A DNA stretch of 41,420 nucleotides from Klebsiella indica (lineage in GTDB: Bacteria; Pseudomonadota; Gammaproteobacteria; Enterobacterales; Enterobacteriaceae): assembly GCF_005860775.1 (NCBI RefSeq), contig NZ_VCHQ01000037.1, positions 19,343 to 60,762 on the forward strand, in the 5' to 3' direction. Below the pieces are notes generated by a model. That model saw nothing but the letters and a program-made list of their open reading frames with translations. It was not told the DNA's origin and did no database searches. Position 1 is the first letter of the stretch; each line of letters opens with the position of its first letter. A program made the translations under genes and the position numbers. Positions 1 to 8,747 of this stretch are shown here, piece by piece.

Positions 1-279
1 ACAATAACATCGCTGAAAATGCGCTGCGGATGGTCAGTCTGGGAAGAAAGAACTGGCTGTTCTTCGGCTCAGACCACGGTGGTGAGCGTGGAGCGTTGCT
101 GTACAGTCTGATCGGGACGTGCAAACTGAACGGCGTGGAACCAGAAAGCTACCTTCGCCATGTCCTTGATATTATAGCAGACTGGCCGGTCAATCGGGTG
201 AGTGAACTGCTCCCCTGGCGCGTGGCACTGCCAACTGAATAACACATCCCCGTCAATACGGTTCTCGCTGGACGCTTAC
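1..279 (+). mobile_element. 3' end of an IS66-family insertion sequence (C-terminus of TnpC plus right terminal repeat)
   Basis: The reading frame is open from base 3 to the TAA at 240-242 and gives about 79 residues of an IS66-family transposase C-terminal domain. Typical motifs are NNIAENALR at the window edge, GRKNWLFFGSDHGG, then SLIGTCKLNG and the YLRHVLDIIADWP segment. The gene enters from outside the window, so its completeness is unknown. Eighteen bases after the stop, 260-279 reads as the reverse complement of GTAAGCGTCCAGCGAGAACC, which matches the IS66-family terminal inverted repeat I remember, so the element probably ends at 279. It belongs to a cluster of insertion-sequence debris beside tRNA-Asn. 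Confidence 0.85.
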
Positions 280-426
280 GAATGGAGTGCTGACGAACTG
301 GGAAGGCCTCTGTCATCGCCATTACGAAAATATCAGGCTGACGGCGTGTAAGAATCCCGCTAAACCGGACCATACACTTTTAGAGATCTTCCGGCATACT
401 GATTATGTCCTCCTGAGGAGATCGCC

Positions 427-454
427 ATGCGCAAAGCCCGATTCACCGAGCACC
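427..454 (+). pseudogene. Start of an IS3-family orfA, truncated after about nine codons
   Basis: ATG at 427, preceded by a TGAGGAGATCGCC ribosome binding site, begins MRKARFTEH. This is the usual N-terminus of OrfA from one IS3-family subgroup. The match stops near base 454, where the sequence changes to the antisense strand of an integrase gene, and a stop follows at 469-471. Bases 280-426 upstream would hold the element's left end, but I could not place its terminal repeat. The short match rests on memory of the family, so confidence is moderate. Confidence 0.5.
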
Positions 455-741
455 ATCTCAGGCGACCGTGAGTCACGTTCAGCAGCCCGTTGCTGCGCCG
501 GGTTGATGTTCAGTGCCAGCAGTTTACGGATACCTTCACGCTGCTGGCGGGCATCAGACAGGGAGACGACAGGCCAGGCTCCCAGTGCAATGCGGGATTC
601 TTTACCGTTAATTCGGTACTTGAGATCCCAGAGACGGGAACCGCCAGGCTTGACCAGCAGATACAGACCGTGGGAATCGGAGACTTTAAAGGGTTTTGCG
701 GATGGTTTTAAGTTGCGGATTTTTGAGTCGTTAAGAGACAT
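455..741 (-). pseudogene. P4-type tyrosine integrase, N-terminal fragment
   Basis: The minus-strand frame starts with MSLNDSKIRNLKPSAKPFKV and runs through SDSHGLYLLVKPGGSRLW, KYRINGKESRIALGAWP and LSDARQQREGIRKLLA to RDSRSPE. This is the arm-type DNA-binding domain (DUF4102) of P4/CP4-like integrases. Full family members have about 400 residues with a C-terminal R-H-R-Y catalytic domain. Here homology ends near base 455 against the IS3 orfA fragment, so the catalytic domain is gone and the protein cannot recombine DNA. It lies just downstream of the 3' end of a tRNA-Asn gene on the same strand, the usual layout for an island integrated at that tRNA. Confidence 0.85.
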
Positions 742-902
742 TTGGGGGTCACTCCGTCATCGAACCAACTTGACCCCAAATCTGACCACCAGGTTTTCCC
801 GATGCGGAGGGTAAAATCAAAATGCACCGGGAAGAGTTTTCACGCTAACCTGTTGAATCAACATCAGATAAGGATTCGCAAAGATGCATGAAAACAGGAA
901 AT

Positions 903-978
903 TGGCTCCTCTGACTGGACTCGAACCAGTGACATACGGATTAACAGTCCGCCGTTCTACCGACTGAACTACAGAGGA
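903..978 (-). tRNA. asnT: tRNA-Asn (anticodon GUU)
   Basis: The 76-nt minus-strand sequence begins TCCTCTGTAGTTCAGTCGG and ends CAGAGGAGCCA. It folds as a cloverleaf with anticodon loop CTGTTAA and T-loop GGTTCGAGTCC, and the CCA end is encoded. Its position next to mtfA matches asnT in E. coli. Asn tRNA genes are common integration sites for P4-type elements, and an integrase fragment sits about 160 bp from its 3' end. Confidence 0.97.
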
Positions 979-1078
979 ATCGTGTGAACGGGGCGCATAC
1001 TACTGTCCACCGTTTTTTGTGTCAATACTAAATTTAACTTACTGATTCAAATGGTTAAATTTAACACAGTCCGTTGTT

Positions 1079-1876
1079 TTAGTGTACCGTCGGGTCATTG
1101 TCCTCGCTTTGCGAGTTAGTGTCGCCCAATCTCTCCAGGGGATTCTGGCGATAAAAATGACAAAAGCGTTGCCAAAGAGAGGGAAAGCGTGGGGCAAACA
1201 GTGCTGGCGCGCTAAAGAAATATTCAGAGAGCACGGCAAAACATTCGGCAGGATCGGTCGCGGCATAGGCGTCAATACTGGCCGCGCTTTCTCCAACCAG
1301 ATCAATTTCATCCTGGATGTTATTCATTGCGGCATGGAGATCGTGTTCCCAGCCAGCGACGTCACGTAAAGCGATGAAAGGCACGCCACTCGCACGATCG
1401 CCATTACGGACATCTAATTTATGCGCTACTTCATGGACTATGAGGTTAAAACCTGATGCGTCAAAGGAATCCTGAATATCCAGCCAATTGAGAACAACGG
1501 GACCCTGTTGCCAGCTTTGACCCGATTGTATGACGCGCTGATTATGTACCAGGCCGATGTCGTCTTCCCATTCGTCATCAACGACGAACTCTGCGGGGTA
1601 GATAAGCACTTCGTGAAAACCGTCTAACCACTCAAGCCCCAGTTCGAGAACTGGCAGGCAAAACAGGAGTGCAATACGCGCGTTCTGCAGGGGAGTGAGT
1701 TCAAGCCCTTGCAACGCAACAAGACGCTTTTGTTGTAAAAAACGGGCTGCCATTTGCTGCAGCTTCTGCTGCTCCTGATCGGAGAGATTGGCTAAAACAG
1801 GGATGGCAAGCGCCTTTTCCCAGGGGATTTCTGCGTTGCCGGACTCTTCACCTACTTTCCAGGGCCATTTAAACAT
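1079..1876 (-). CDS. mtfA: MtfA, Mlc-titrating zinc metallopeptidase
   Basis: A 265-residue cytosolic protein of peptidase family M90. The zinc site is visible as HEVAHKLD, preceded by DASGFNLIV, with the conserved [20 protein letters not shown] segment downstream that supplies the further ligands. In E. coli, MtfA binds the glucose repressor Mlc, relieves repression of ptsG, and has aminopeptidase activity. The length equals the E. coli protein if the second of two adjacent ATGs (1876) is used. The first ATG, at 1879, is equally in frame, and the GCGAG upstream fits the second slightly better. It is flanked by tRNA-Asn and tRNA-Ser as in E. coli. Confidence 0.95.
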   Translation of the reverse strand: MFKWPWKVGEESGNAEIPWEKALAIPVLANLSDQEQQKLQQMAARFLQQKRLVALQGLELTPLQNARIALLFCLPVLELGLEWLDGFHEVLIYPAEFVVDDEWEDDIGLVHNQRVIQSGQSWQQGPVVLNWLDIQDSFDASGFNLIVHEVAHKLDVRNGDRASGVPFIALRDVAGWEHDLHAAMNNIQDEIDLVGESAASIDAYAATDPAECFAVLSEYFFSAPALFAPRFPSLWQRFCHFYRQNPLERLGDTNSQSEDNDPTVH

Positions 1877-1969
1877 CATTTTGCTCGCAAAGTCGTCACT
1901 TGAACTGAATTAAAGAGACAGGAACTATTAAAATGCCAAAGAACCTGGCATTATAGCAACTTCAATAAC

Positions 1970-2059
1970 GGAGAGATGCCGGAGCGGCTGAACGGACCGG
2001 TCTCGAAAACCGGAGTAGGGGCAACTCTACCGGGGGTTCAAATCCCCCTCTCTCCGCCA
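1970..2059 (+). tRNA. serU: tRNA-Ser (anticodon CGA)
   Basis: A 90-nt class II tRNA starting GGAGAGATGCCGGAGCGGC and ending CTCTCCGCCA. The anticodon loop is TCTCGAAA and a long variable arm (GTAGGGGCAACTCTAC) is present. Anticodon CGA reads UCG. Its place beside mtfA matches serU in E. coli. Bases 2060-2238 after it hold no recognisable gene. Confidence 0.96.
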
Positions 2060-2238
2060 CTATTCAAACACTTACGTGATTTCCTTTCAACGACTCCCAT
2101 CACACTTGGTATAGTGTTGGTATATTCAATTGGTATATTTTCTTCAATCATCATCTCCTGGTTTTTCCGGAATCGGAAGATCTCTTGTCGGCGAAACTGT
2201 CGACTTAACAAACTGACCATTGACGCGGCGGTGTTTTA

Positions 2239-2775
2239 TTATACTGCTGAGTTATTACTAACAGAGCTAATCTTTAAAAGATCCGCAATCAACGCTGGGC
2301 CAGTAGGTTGCCACGCCAGGCGTTCTCGGGTGAGAGTACTTGAGGCTGACATATCATGATCAATCAGCAAACTCATCCAGCCAAAATGTTCTTTTGCATC
2401 TTGAGTTGCGATACGTTTAACGGATACGTTCAGAATATAACCGATAACTTCAGCAAGAGTGCACATAGGAATTCCTTCTTCCGTTACCGCGTGATAACGG
2501 CTATTGGGGCTATTTTTCTCCAGCGCGCGTAAATAGACATCAGCCACATCGCTGATGTGCGCGGCTGACCATCGGTTTTGACCTTCTTCAACATACCCGG
2601 ATACGCTTTTCTGGCGGGCAAGTTCGATCAGTAGAGTGACTAATCCTTGTTTATTTGTGTCATGAACTTGCGACAGGCGTACCACAGAAACGTTAACACC
2701 GCGTTGTGCAACGGTCAGTCCGGCTAATTCCGCCGCCCGTCGCGGCTTAGGATGTTCGGGATTAGCGTAATGCCT
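2239..2775 (-). pseudogene. NAD(P)-dependent epimerase/short-chain dehydrogenase-like protein, N-terminus missing
   Basis: The minus-strand frame is open from an in-frame stop near 2778 to 2239 and encodes about 178 residues. These resemble the C-terminal two-thirds of extended or atypical short-chain dehydrogenases: PEHPKPRRAAELAGLTVAQRG, then NVSVVRLSQVHD, RWSAAHISDVADVYLRALE, YHAVTEEGIPMCTLAEVIG and a C-terminal RLAWQPTGPALIADL. The Rossmann GxxGxxG nucleotide-binding segment and the YxxxK catalytic pair are not encoded, so the protein is probably dead. No good start codon with a ribosome binding site is seen. It sits between serU and the GAPDH unit, where E. coli carries other genes (hchA to yodB). 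Confidence 0.6.
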
Positions 2776-2984
2776 TTAAACGTGTGATGGGTTATTCATT
2801 CAGGCAGCATCATTAGATGACTTCTAAATATAGCGCATGTCTTCAATCTATTAATTGTTGATGCGGTCTGGTGTGGGCTTTGATTCCGGTTTTGCCCTTA
2901 AGGAGGCGTTGAGTTGGGATCGCTTATTCCACCCTAGAACTCACTTTCAATACGCTGGCATGCGACGACTTACAAGCGACAGAT

Positions 2985-3015
2985 ATAAAAAATCCACGCC
3001 AGGCATGGATTTTAG
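2985..3015 (-). terminator. Rho-independent terminator downstream of the GAPDH gene
   Basis: Read on the minus strand, 3013-2989 forms a hairpin with arms AAATCCA and TGGATTT around a GCC/GGC-rich core. A run of six T residues follows, then ATATC. It lies 24 bases after the stop codon of the GAPDH gene. Confidence 0.7.
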
Positions 3016-3036
3016 AGCACGTGCGGGAGCAGCGGG

Positions 3037-4047
3037 TTAGTGTTCGCACCGGGCTATCAACAGCGCCAGGTCGACGAGGCGATTAGAGAATCCCCATTCA
3101 TTGTCGTACCACGCCAGAATTTTAACCATATTGCCGCCAATCACCCGTGTTGACAGACCGTCGATAATGGAAGAACGCGGGTCACCCTGGTAGTCGCTTG
3201 AGACGAGCGGTTCATCACTATAGCCGAGGATCCCTTTCAGTGGCCCCGTCGCAGCGGCATCACGAAACGCATTATTGATCTCGTCTACTGTCACATCCCG
3301 CGCAAGCGTTACGGTCAGGTCGACAATAGATACCACCGGAACGGGGACGCGCAGCGAGTAACCGGTTAAGCGGCCATCCAGCCCGGGGATGACTTTGCCA
3401 AGCGCCTTCGCAGCACCGCTGGAGTAAGGCACAATCGACAGCGCGGCGGCGCGGGCGCCACGAAGGTCTTTTTCCGGCTGGTCGTGCAGCGCCTGGCTGT
3501 TGGTGTAGGCGTGGGTGGTGTTCATCAGACCATGCTTAATACCAAAATGTTGGTGCAGAACCTGTGCGGCAGGTGCCAGAGCGTTGGTAGTGCAGCTCCC
3601 ATTGCTGACCACGTAGTGTTTATCCGGGGAGTAGAGGCCATCATTAACGCCCATCACGATGGTTAAATCATCGTTTTTCCCGGGGGCGGAGATAATCACT
3701 CGCTTTGCGCCACCGCGGTGGATATGCACCGCCGCCTTGTCACGCTCAGTAAAGAGCCCCGTTGCTTCAATGACGATATCGACTTCACGCTGACGCCACG
3801 GGATATTGGCTGGGTCGCGTTCGCTGAACACGGTGATGGGTTTACCGTCAACCACAAGCTGCCCCTCGCCGGCAGTGACGTCGGCATTGAGTTTACCGAG
3901 CAGCGAGTCGTATTTCAGCAGATGCGCCAGCGTTTGACTATCTGTCAGATCGTTGATTGCTACGACCTGAATATCCGGGTTACCCAGCGCAGCACGCAGT
4001 ACGTTGCGTCCGATACGGCCAAAACCGTTAATACCGACCTTTACCAT
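3037..4047 (-). CDS. Type I glyceraldehyde-3-phosphate dehydrogenase paralogue
   Basis: A 336-residue NAD-dependent GAPDH. The N-terminal Rossmann motif is INGFGRIGRN, and Asp33 in VAINDL favours NAD over NADP. The catalytic cysteine is C152 in SNGSCTTNAL; a downstream HAYTNSQ supplies the catalytic histidine region, and the conserved WYDNEWGFSNR lies near the C-terminus. I start it at 4047 because AAGGAG lies seven bases upstream and the family begins MVKVGINGFG; the frame is open for 22 more codons upstream. It is 78 bases downstream of a DJ-1/PfpI-AraC regulator on the same strand, so the two are probably co-transcribed. This is not the housekeeping gapA locus. It could oxidise glyceraldehyde-3-phosphate or a related aldose phosphate such as erythrose-4-phosphate. 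Confidence 0.92.
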   Translation of the reverse strand: MVKVGINGFGRIGRNVLRAALGNPDIQVVAINDLTDSQTLAHLLKYDSLLGKLNADVTAGEGQLVVDGKPITVFSERDPANIPWRQREVDIVIEATGLFTERDKAAVHIHRGGAKRVIISAPGKNDDLTIVMGVNDGLYSPDKHYVVSNGSCTTNALAPAAQVLHQHFGIKHGLMNTTHAYTNSQALHDQPEKDLRGARAAALSIVPYSSGAAKALGKVIPGLDGRLTGYSLRVPVPVVSIVDLTVTLARDVTVDEINNAFRDAAATGPLKGILGYSDEPLVSSDYQGDPRSSIIDGLSTRVIGGNMVKILAWYDNEWGFSNRLVDLALLIARCEH

Positions 4048-4125
4048 GATCAACTCCTTGTCTGTTGTCTCTGAAGGTAATGTAGGTCGGTGACGAGTTG
4101 GCGTAAATGACAAAAAAGGATCACT

Positions 4126-5106
4126 TTACGCCATTTTACGGCAGTGAAAGCGCTGGCGATATTCACCAGGTGTGAGCTGAAGTTGTTTTTCAAATAGCCG
4201 CCGCAGATTAACGCTGTTGCCAAATCCCGTTTGCTCGGCTATACGATCCAGTGTCTCGTTGGTCTGCTCCAGACGCTGCCGGGCAGCGGCCAGCCGGGCT
4301 TCTGCGACGTAGCGCGCTGGGGAAAGGCCGGTTTCACGGGTAAATACGCGGGTGAAATTACGTGGACTCATGGCGACTTTTTCTGCCAGTTTATCCACGC
4401 TGAGGTCGGCAGTGAGGTTCTCGAGCAACCAGGCCTGCAGATCGTTAAGAGGGCTCTGGGGGCTGGTCTGCTGAAGGTTGTAGCGGCTAAACTGCAACTG
4501 GCCTCCGGGACGGCGCAGGTACATGACGAAGTCCTGGGCGATGTCGCGCGCCAGACTGAAGCCGTAGTCCTCTTCGACCAGCGCCAGCGTCAGGTCAAAG
4601 CCGGAACTGACCCCGCCGGATGTCCAGATGTGTTCGTCCTGAATGTAGAGTGGACCACCTTCGACGCGAACCTGAGGAAATTCTGCCTGCATGGTCTCCA
4701 GCAGTTTCCAGTGGGTGGTGGCTCGTCTGCCGTCCAGCAACCCGGTTTGCGCCAGCAGCATCGCGCCACCGCAAATGGATGCAATGCGACGGGAATGGGG
4801 AGCGGCAAGGCGCAGCCAGTCAACGACTGCAATCCCTTCCTGCGGATTTTGCCCCCTGCCGGTGATAATAATGGTATCGAGAGGTTCACGAGGGTTCATC
4901 TCATGCAGGCGATGATCTGCCAGTAGATTTAAACCGGACTGACCATGGATCACCTGATGCGGCTGAGTTGTCGCTAACTGAACCTGGTAACAGATGTCCG
5001 TAGCGCCTTTCGCGTGCAGGCGGTTGGCCTGCATCAGAATGTCGGCAATACCGGCGGATTCAAACAGCATGCCGCCATCGGGTACAATGATAAGTATCTT
5101 CTTCAT
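4126..5106 (-). CDS. GlxA-type transcriptional regulator (DJ-1/PfpI domain plus AraC HTH)
   Basis: A 326-residue protein. Residues 1 to about 190 form a DJ-1/PfpI-like domain (KKILIIVPDGGMLFE start; the nucleophile-elbow cysteine sits in ASICGGAMLLAQ; then the TTHW motif and the TSGGVSSGFDLTLALVE helix). Residues about 215-320 carry two AraC-type helix-turn-helix units (SVDKLAEKVAMSPRNFTRVF and IAEQTGFGNSVNLRRLFEKQ, then PGEYRQRF). In known relatives the N-terminal domain senses a ligand rather than acting as a protease. The adjacent downstream GAPDH gene is the likely target. The start codon is supported by the family N-terminus; no strong Shine-Dalgarno is visible (TTTTCAGGACATG). Confidence 0.92.
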   Translation of the reverse strand: MKKILIIVPDGGMLFESAGIADILMQANRLHAKGATDICYQVQLATTQPHQVIHGQSGLNLLADHRLHEMNPREPLDTIIITGRGQNPQEGIAVVDWLRLAAPHSRRIASICGGAMLLAQTGLLDGRRATTHWKLLETMQAEFPQVRVEGGPLYIQDEHIWTSGGVSSGFDLTLALVEEDYGFSLARDIAQDFVMYLRRPGGQLQFSRYNLQQTSPQSPLNDLQAWLLENLTADLSVDKLAEKVAMSPRNFTRVFTRETGLSPARYVAEARLAAARQRLEQTNETLDRIAEQTGFGNSVNLRRLFEKQLQLTPGEYRQRFHCRKMA

Positions 5107-5299
5107 GTCCTGAAAAGTAGACTTTTTACAGAATAAGTCAACAGAACCTCTGTGGACGGAAAAATTCTCTCTACCGAAGTGACAGGGCCATCTCTGGATG
5201 ATGGTTTGATTTTGACTGACCGGAGTTGCCTGCTAATGTGCGATTCTGACACACAGTGGATCGGGCATATGGCCCGGTGTTCCGCTATGCGCTGTGAGT

Positions 5300-5553
5300 T
5301 CAACTGATGGATGCAACACATTGATTGAAGCGCTCTGCGGGTGATTCATAGTCTGGCGTTTTTCTGGGCCTTTCGTTGAGCCGTCTGGCAACATTGTTTA
5401 GTCTTTGTTGGCTGTGAACTGATAAGTCAGTTCCTTTTGGAAAATACTGTCTGAGTAATCTGTTTGTATTTTCATTTGAGCCGCGTTGCCAGGGAGATTG
5501 AGGATCACAGAAATAAATCTGAATGTTTGCCGCTACAGTAAATCGGGTGTAGC
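5300..5553 (-). pseudogene. IS30-family transposase, C-terminal fragment
   Basis: The minus-strand frame encodes [54 protein letters not shown] and [13 protein letters not shown]. This is the last third of IS30-family DDE transposases, containing the glutamate of the catalytic triad in the NENTN segment. The N-terminal HTH and the first two acidic residues are missing, and homology stops near 5553. It lies between the GlxA-type regulator, transcribed the same way, and the porin gene. Bases 5107-5299 hold the regulator's upstream region and possibly the element's end; I could not place the terminal repeat. Confidence 0.82.
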
Positions 5554-5594
5554 TGGCGCAGAGGCGTCCGGGAATCATCCTGAATCTTCATTAT

Positions 5595-5635
5595 AAAATG
5601 CCCCGGTCATCAAGACCAGGGCCGTTTTTCAAGGG
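5595..5635 (-). terminator. Probable terminator downstream of the porin gene
   Basis: An inverted repeat (CCCCGGTC on one arm, GACCAGGG on the other, with one mismatch) surrounds the loop ATCAA. On the minus strand it is followed by ATTTTATAAT, about 90 bases after the porin stop. On the plus strand it is followed by GTTTTT, so it may work in both directions. Confidence 0.5.
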
Positions 5636-5723
5636 TAAAACCTGTTATCCGGTGAATAAACATGCCGCTTCGCTTAAAGGAATGACATGGTTTACGAGGC
5701 GGATCTGGATGTGTTGAACAACC

Positions 5724-6779
5724 TTAGAACTGGTAGGTGATACCGACCGCGAACTGATCGTCAGTCGACGCGCCAGTCACAACGGCATCGTCGTCATCCA
5801 ACAGGTTGAATTTGTATGCAGTGAAAACGTTGAGGTTCTTGTTGAAGTAGTACCAGGTACCCAGCTCAACATAGTTCATGATATCCGCATCGCGGCGGTT
5901 ATTCAGATCTTTGCCTTTCGCGTAGACATAGCCCAGGGACGGACGCAGACCAAAGTCAAACTGATATTGAACAACGGCTTCGATGTTCTGGGTTTTATTT
6001 GCAAAAGAACCATTTTCCATAGGGCTCAAGTTGCGGGATTCCGCATACATGGCGGCTGTATAGATGTTATTCGCACTATACTTCGCGGCGATGCTCCAGG
6101 CTTCCGCCTTTTCGCCTTTGTTGTCTGCTGTTTGTTCGTGCGTACGGTCAGAATTGCTGTATGCGCCAACGAAACCGAAGTCGTTAATGTTGTAGTTTAC
6201 GGAGAAGCCGAAACCGTCACCGTTCGATTTTTTAGCTGAGCTCTGGTTGTTTTTACCCTGATACTGGAGCGCAAAGTTCAGGCCATTAACCAATCCGAAA
6301 AAGTCGGTATTACGGTAGGTTGCAACGCCAGTGGTACGGCCGGTCATGAAGTTGTCGGTGTGAACCAGACCATCGCCTCCCCATTCAACCAACATATCGG
6401 TGTAACCGGCTGCGTCGTAAACCACGCCATAGTTACGCCCATAATCGAATGAACCATAGTCACTGAATTTCAGGCCAGCGAAAGCCAGACGCGTGGCATG
6501 AGTCTGCTGCCCTTCAGGTTTGTCCGCTTTGATGTTGTACTCAAACCGGCCATAACCGGTCAGCGTGTTGTTAATCTGCGTTTCCCCTTTGATACCAAAG
6601 CGGGCATAGGAGGCATCGTTGGCATTATTGTTGCCGCCATCATGGGTCATGATGTGCTTGCCGACCATTTTACCGTAGAAATCCAGTTTGTTACCGTTCT
6701 TATTATAGATTTCAGCCGCATTAGCGCTACCCACAGTGAATAACGCTGGAATCAAAATTGCCAGTACTTTTCTTTTCAT
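5724..6779 (-). CDS. ompS1: OmpC/OmpF-family general porin (OmpS1/YedS-like)
   Basis: A 351-residue outer-membrane trimeric porin. The N-terminus MKRKVLAILIPALFTVGSANA is a signal peptide cleaved before AEIYNKNGNKLDFYGK. The PEG..THATRLAFAGLKF and YGSFDYGRNYGVVYD motifs lead into constriction loop 3 (MLVEWGGDGL...NFMTGRTTGVATYRN), and the protein ends VGITYQF with the terminal Phe needed for barrel assembly. Start 6779 is chosen because AGGGAA precedes it and it begins the signal peptide; the frame is open 14 codons further. Its place beside drpB/yedJ/vsr corresponds to Salmonella ompS1 and the E. coli yedS pseudogene. Here the frame is intact. Porins at this site are usually poorly expressed and OmpR/H-NS-controlled, which fits the AT-rich upstream region, but I did not identify OmpR sites. 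Confidence 0.85.
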   Translation of the reverse strand: MKRKVLAILIPALFTVGSANAAEIYNKNGNKLDFYGKMVGKHIMTHDGGNNNANDASYARFGIKGETQINNTLTGYGRFEYNIKADKPEGQQTHATRLAFAGLKFSDYGSFDYGRNYGVVYDAAGYTDMLVEWGGDGLVHTDNFMTGRTTGVATYRNTDFFGLVNGLNFALQYQGKNNQSSAKKSNGDGFGFSVNYNINDFGFVGAYSNSDRTHEQTADNKGEKAEAWSIAAKYSANNIYTAAMYAESRNLSPMENGSFANKTQNIEAVVQYQFDFGLRPSLGYVYAKGKDLNNRRDADIMNYVELGTWYYFNKNLNVFTAYKFNLLDDDDAVVTGASTDDQFAVGITYQF

Positions 6780-7548
6780 TATATATTCCCTTTTAATCAT
6801 AATTAATATGAATTGTGCCACCTCACTCCGAAGTGACGGTGTGATACTAGCGATTAAGTTTATTTTTCTTTAAATTAAATTATGTAAACAAAATATATAA
6901 AATATTTCTAATTGTTTCTAGTGCTCTCTTTATGTTTTAATTATATAATTAAGATGCAATATATTCATTGCAATAATATTTAAAGATAACATGTTGTTAT
7001 GTTTTTTTTGGTGTGATTGATGTCATGAATTTCTTCCGGGTGTACCAGGTATTGCTGTTTTCCGTTTTTAGGTGGATGTTGGGTTCTTTGTGGGGCTCTT
7101 TTAAAAAGATAACTGAGGGTTTTGTATAAAATAGGAATTCAGTGATGATGTCAGTGGCGAAGAGGAGAGGGGCTATTGTTTATCGCTGTCAGATTCGATT
7201 ATTTAAATATAATGAGTATTCTCAATATTACCTATCGGATTGCTGATGCATCGGTGACGGTTACCCGTTTATCTTTGAATACTATCCGCTCCCATTGCCG
7301 TGGCTGCATTCAAACTGGCACCGGGGGTCCTGTCGTTCTCGTCAGTCCATCATTACCTCTGATCATGAGGATGGATGCGCGGTCGCCTGCCATGCATTTT
7401 TCTCCTGCGTCTGCTCCTGACTGTTCAGGTCTGTCACCTGCCTGGCGCCGCAATGCATATTGAACAATTTTAAGTATATAATGTGATGCTTATCACAATT
7501 TTGTGCAACCAGACTGCATATGGCTGTTAAGTAAAGGGAGAAAAATAA
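6780..7548. other. Long AT-rich intergenic region upstream of the porin gene
   Basis: About 770 bases between the divergent porin and drpB genes. Roughly 6830-7000 is markedly AT-rich, with runs such as AATATATAAAATATTTCTAA, as expected for H-NS-bound porin promoters. The part from about 7200 to 7460 is of ordinary composition and holds an open frame of 95 codons that resembles no protein I know. I see no RNA gene here. Confidence 0.4.
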
Positions 7549-7830
7549 ATGGCAGAAAAAGCGAAACGGAGCCCGGGAGGTAAACTGGCGTTATGGGCAT
7601 TTTATGCTTTTTGTTGTTATTTCTGTTGGGCGATGGTGCGCTACTGGTGGGTTGTCGGACAGATTCAAAGTGTGCCTGGTGCGACAATCGCAGGTGAACT
7701 TGGCTCAACGGCGGGGAAATGGATCGGTGCATTGTTGGGTTTTTTGGTTCTGGGTGCCGTGGGCGGAATTCTCGGCGCAATTGCCTGGTACACGCGCCCG
7801 CTTCCACAGCGTTATGAACACCACGATTAA
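7549..7830 (+). CDS. drpB: Small inner-membrane protein, probable cell division protein DrpB (YedR)
   Basis: A 93-residue protein with two hydrophobic segments: about 13-37 (ALWAFYAFCCYFCWAMVRYW) and about 57-82 (WIGALLGFLVLGAVGGILGA). Charged tails lie at both ends, and Gly/Ala-rich helix packing is evident in the second segment. The start has AAAGGGAG 10 bases upstream and an in-frame TAA just before it. The name rests mainly on position: the E. coli gene next to yedJ is yedR/drpB, a non-essential inner-membrane division protein. The E. coli protein is somewhat longer in my memory, so the assignment is moderate. It lies 42 bases upstream of yedJ and is probably co-transcribed. Confidence 0.65.
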   Translation: MAEKAKRSPGGKLALWAFYAFCCYFCWAMVRYWWVVGQIQSVPGATIAGELGSTAGKWIGALLGFLVLGAVGGILGAIAWYTRPLPQRYEHHD

Positions 7831-7872
7831 TGTTGCTATGCTGATTGCTGGCGTTATCTTAAAGGAACGAGC

Positions 7873-8568
7873 ATGGAACTGGTTGACTGGCAGCAACGAT
7901 TTGAAAACTGGTTAAGCGGATGCCATTCGCAAGAGGATTCCGCACACGATATTTCACACTTTCGTCGGGTATGGTCAACGGCACAGAGACTGGCGGAAGG
8001 CATCGATGCTGATCGTCTGGTGATCCTGACCGCCTGCTATTTTCATGACATTATTAGTCTGGCGAAAAATCATCCAGAGCGTAGCCGGTCTTCGGTAATG
8101 GCGGCAGAGAGGACGCTGGCCATTCTGCAGTCTTCTTTCCCGGACTTCCCCGCAGACCGCTATCCGGCGGTTCTGCACGCCATTGAAGCGCACAGCTTTA
8201 GCGCCGCAATTGCCCCGCAAAGTGAAGAAGCGAAAATTGTCCAGGACGCCGATCGTCTGGAAGCTTTAGGCGCGATTGGGCTGGCTCGTGTGTTTGCGGT
8301 CTCCGGTTCGTTGAATAATCTCTTGTTTGATGCCGACGATCCTTTCGCCGAACGGCGGGAATTAAATGACAAGAAGTATGCCCTGGACCACTTTCAGTGC
8401 AAGCTATTGCGTTTACCGGAAACGATGCAGACAGAAAAGGGCAGGGTAATGGCGATGCATAACGCGCACTTTCTGGTGCAGTTTATGGCTAAACTCAGCG
8501 CGGAACTTCGCGGCGATCCTGTGACCTTTGATGAGGCTGTTTTACAGCGCTTTACCCCGTTGACTTAA
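7873..8568 (+). CDS. yedJ: YedJ, HD-domain phosphohydrolase
   Basis: A 231-residue cytosolic protein. The metal-binding HD pattern is visible: histidine in [11 protein letters not shown], the HD pair in [19 protein letters not shown], a histidine in HAIEAHSFS and a distal aspartate in [17 protein letters not shown]. This matches the YedJ group of HD hydrolases, whose physiological substrate is not firmly known. AAAGGAACGAGC gives a clear ribosome binding site. In E. coli yedJ is followed by dcm and vsr; here only a fossil of dcm remains between them. Confidence 0.92.
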   Translation: MELVDWQQRFENWLSGCHSQEDSAHDISHFRRVWSTAQRLAEGIDADRLVILTACYFHDIISLAKNHPERSRSSVMAAERTLAILQSSFPDFPADRYPAVLHAIEAHSFSAAIAPQSEEAKIVQDADRLEALGAIGLARVFAVSGSLNNLLFDADDPFAERRELNDKKYALDHFQCKLLRLPETMQTEKGRVMAMHNAHFLVQFMAKLSAELRGDPVTFDEAVLQRFTPLT

Positions 8569-8584
8569 AACTGCCAGCGCTATT

Positions 8585-8745
8585 GATGGTAATTTCCGCA
8601 GAGATATTACGGCCCTTTATCCGGCAAAACGGCCAACATTCGGTGAGTTACTTGAAGCCGAAGTCGATCCTAAGTTTATTCTCACGAAGGTGCTATGGAA
8701 ATATCTCTACCGTTATGCGCATAAACATCAGGAACGAGGGATTCA
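8585..8745 (+). pseudogene. dcm: Internal fragment of dcm (DNA-cytosine methyltransferase fossil)
   Basis: Translating the plus strand from 8585 gives [20 protein letters not shown], then [20 protein letters not shown], then [12 protein letters not shown]. This aligns with the Dcm segment I remember as LRDISECFPAQRVTLAQLLD followed by [21 protein letters not shown]. It comes from the target-recognition half of the enzyme. Everything N-terminal, including the SAM-binding FAGIGG and catalytic PCQPFS motifs, is missing, as is the C-terminal end with the QFGNSV motif. The fragment sits exactly where dcm belongs, between yedJ and vsr, so it is a deletion remnant. No function is expected. Confidence 0.85.
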
Positions 8746-8747
8746 TC

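Noticed and set aside
287..814. 175-codon plus-strand frame across the insertion-sequence debris
   Set aside because: It spans the junction between unrelated fragments and is antisense to the integrase remnant.
4231..4926. 231-codon plus-strand frame inside the GlxA-type regulator gene
   Set aside because: Fully antisense to a well-conserved gene and lacking recognisable motifs.
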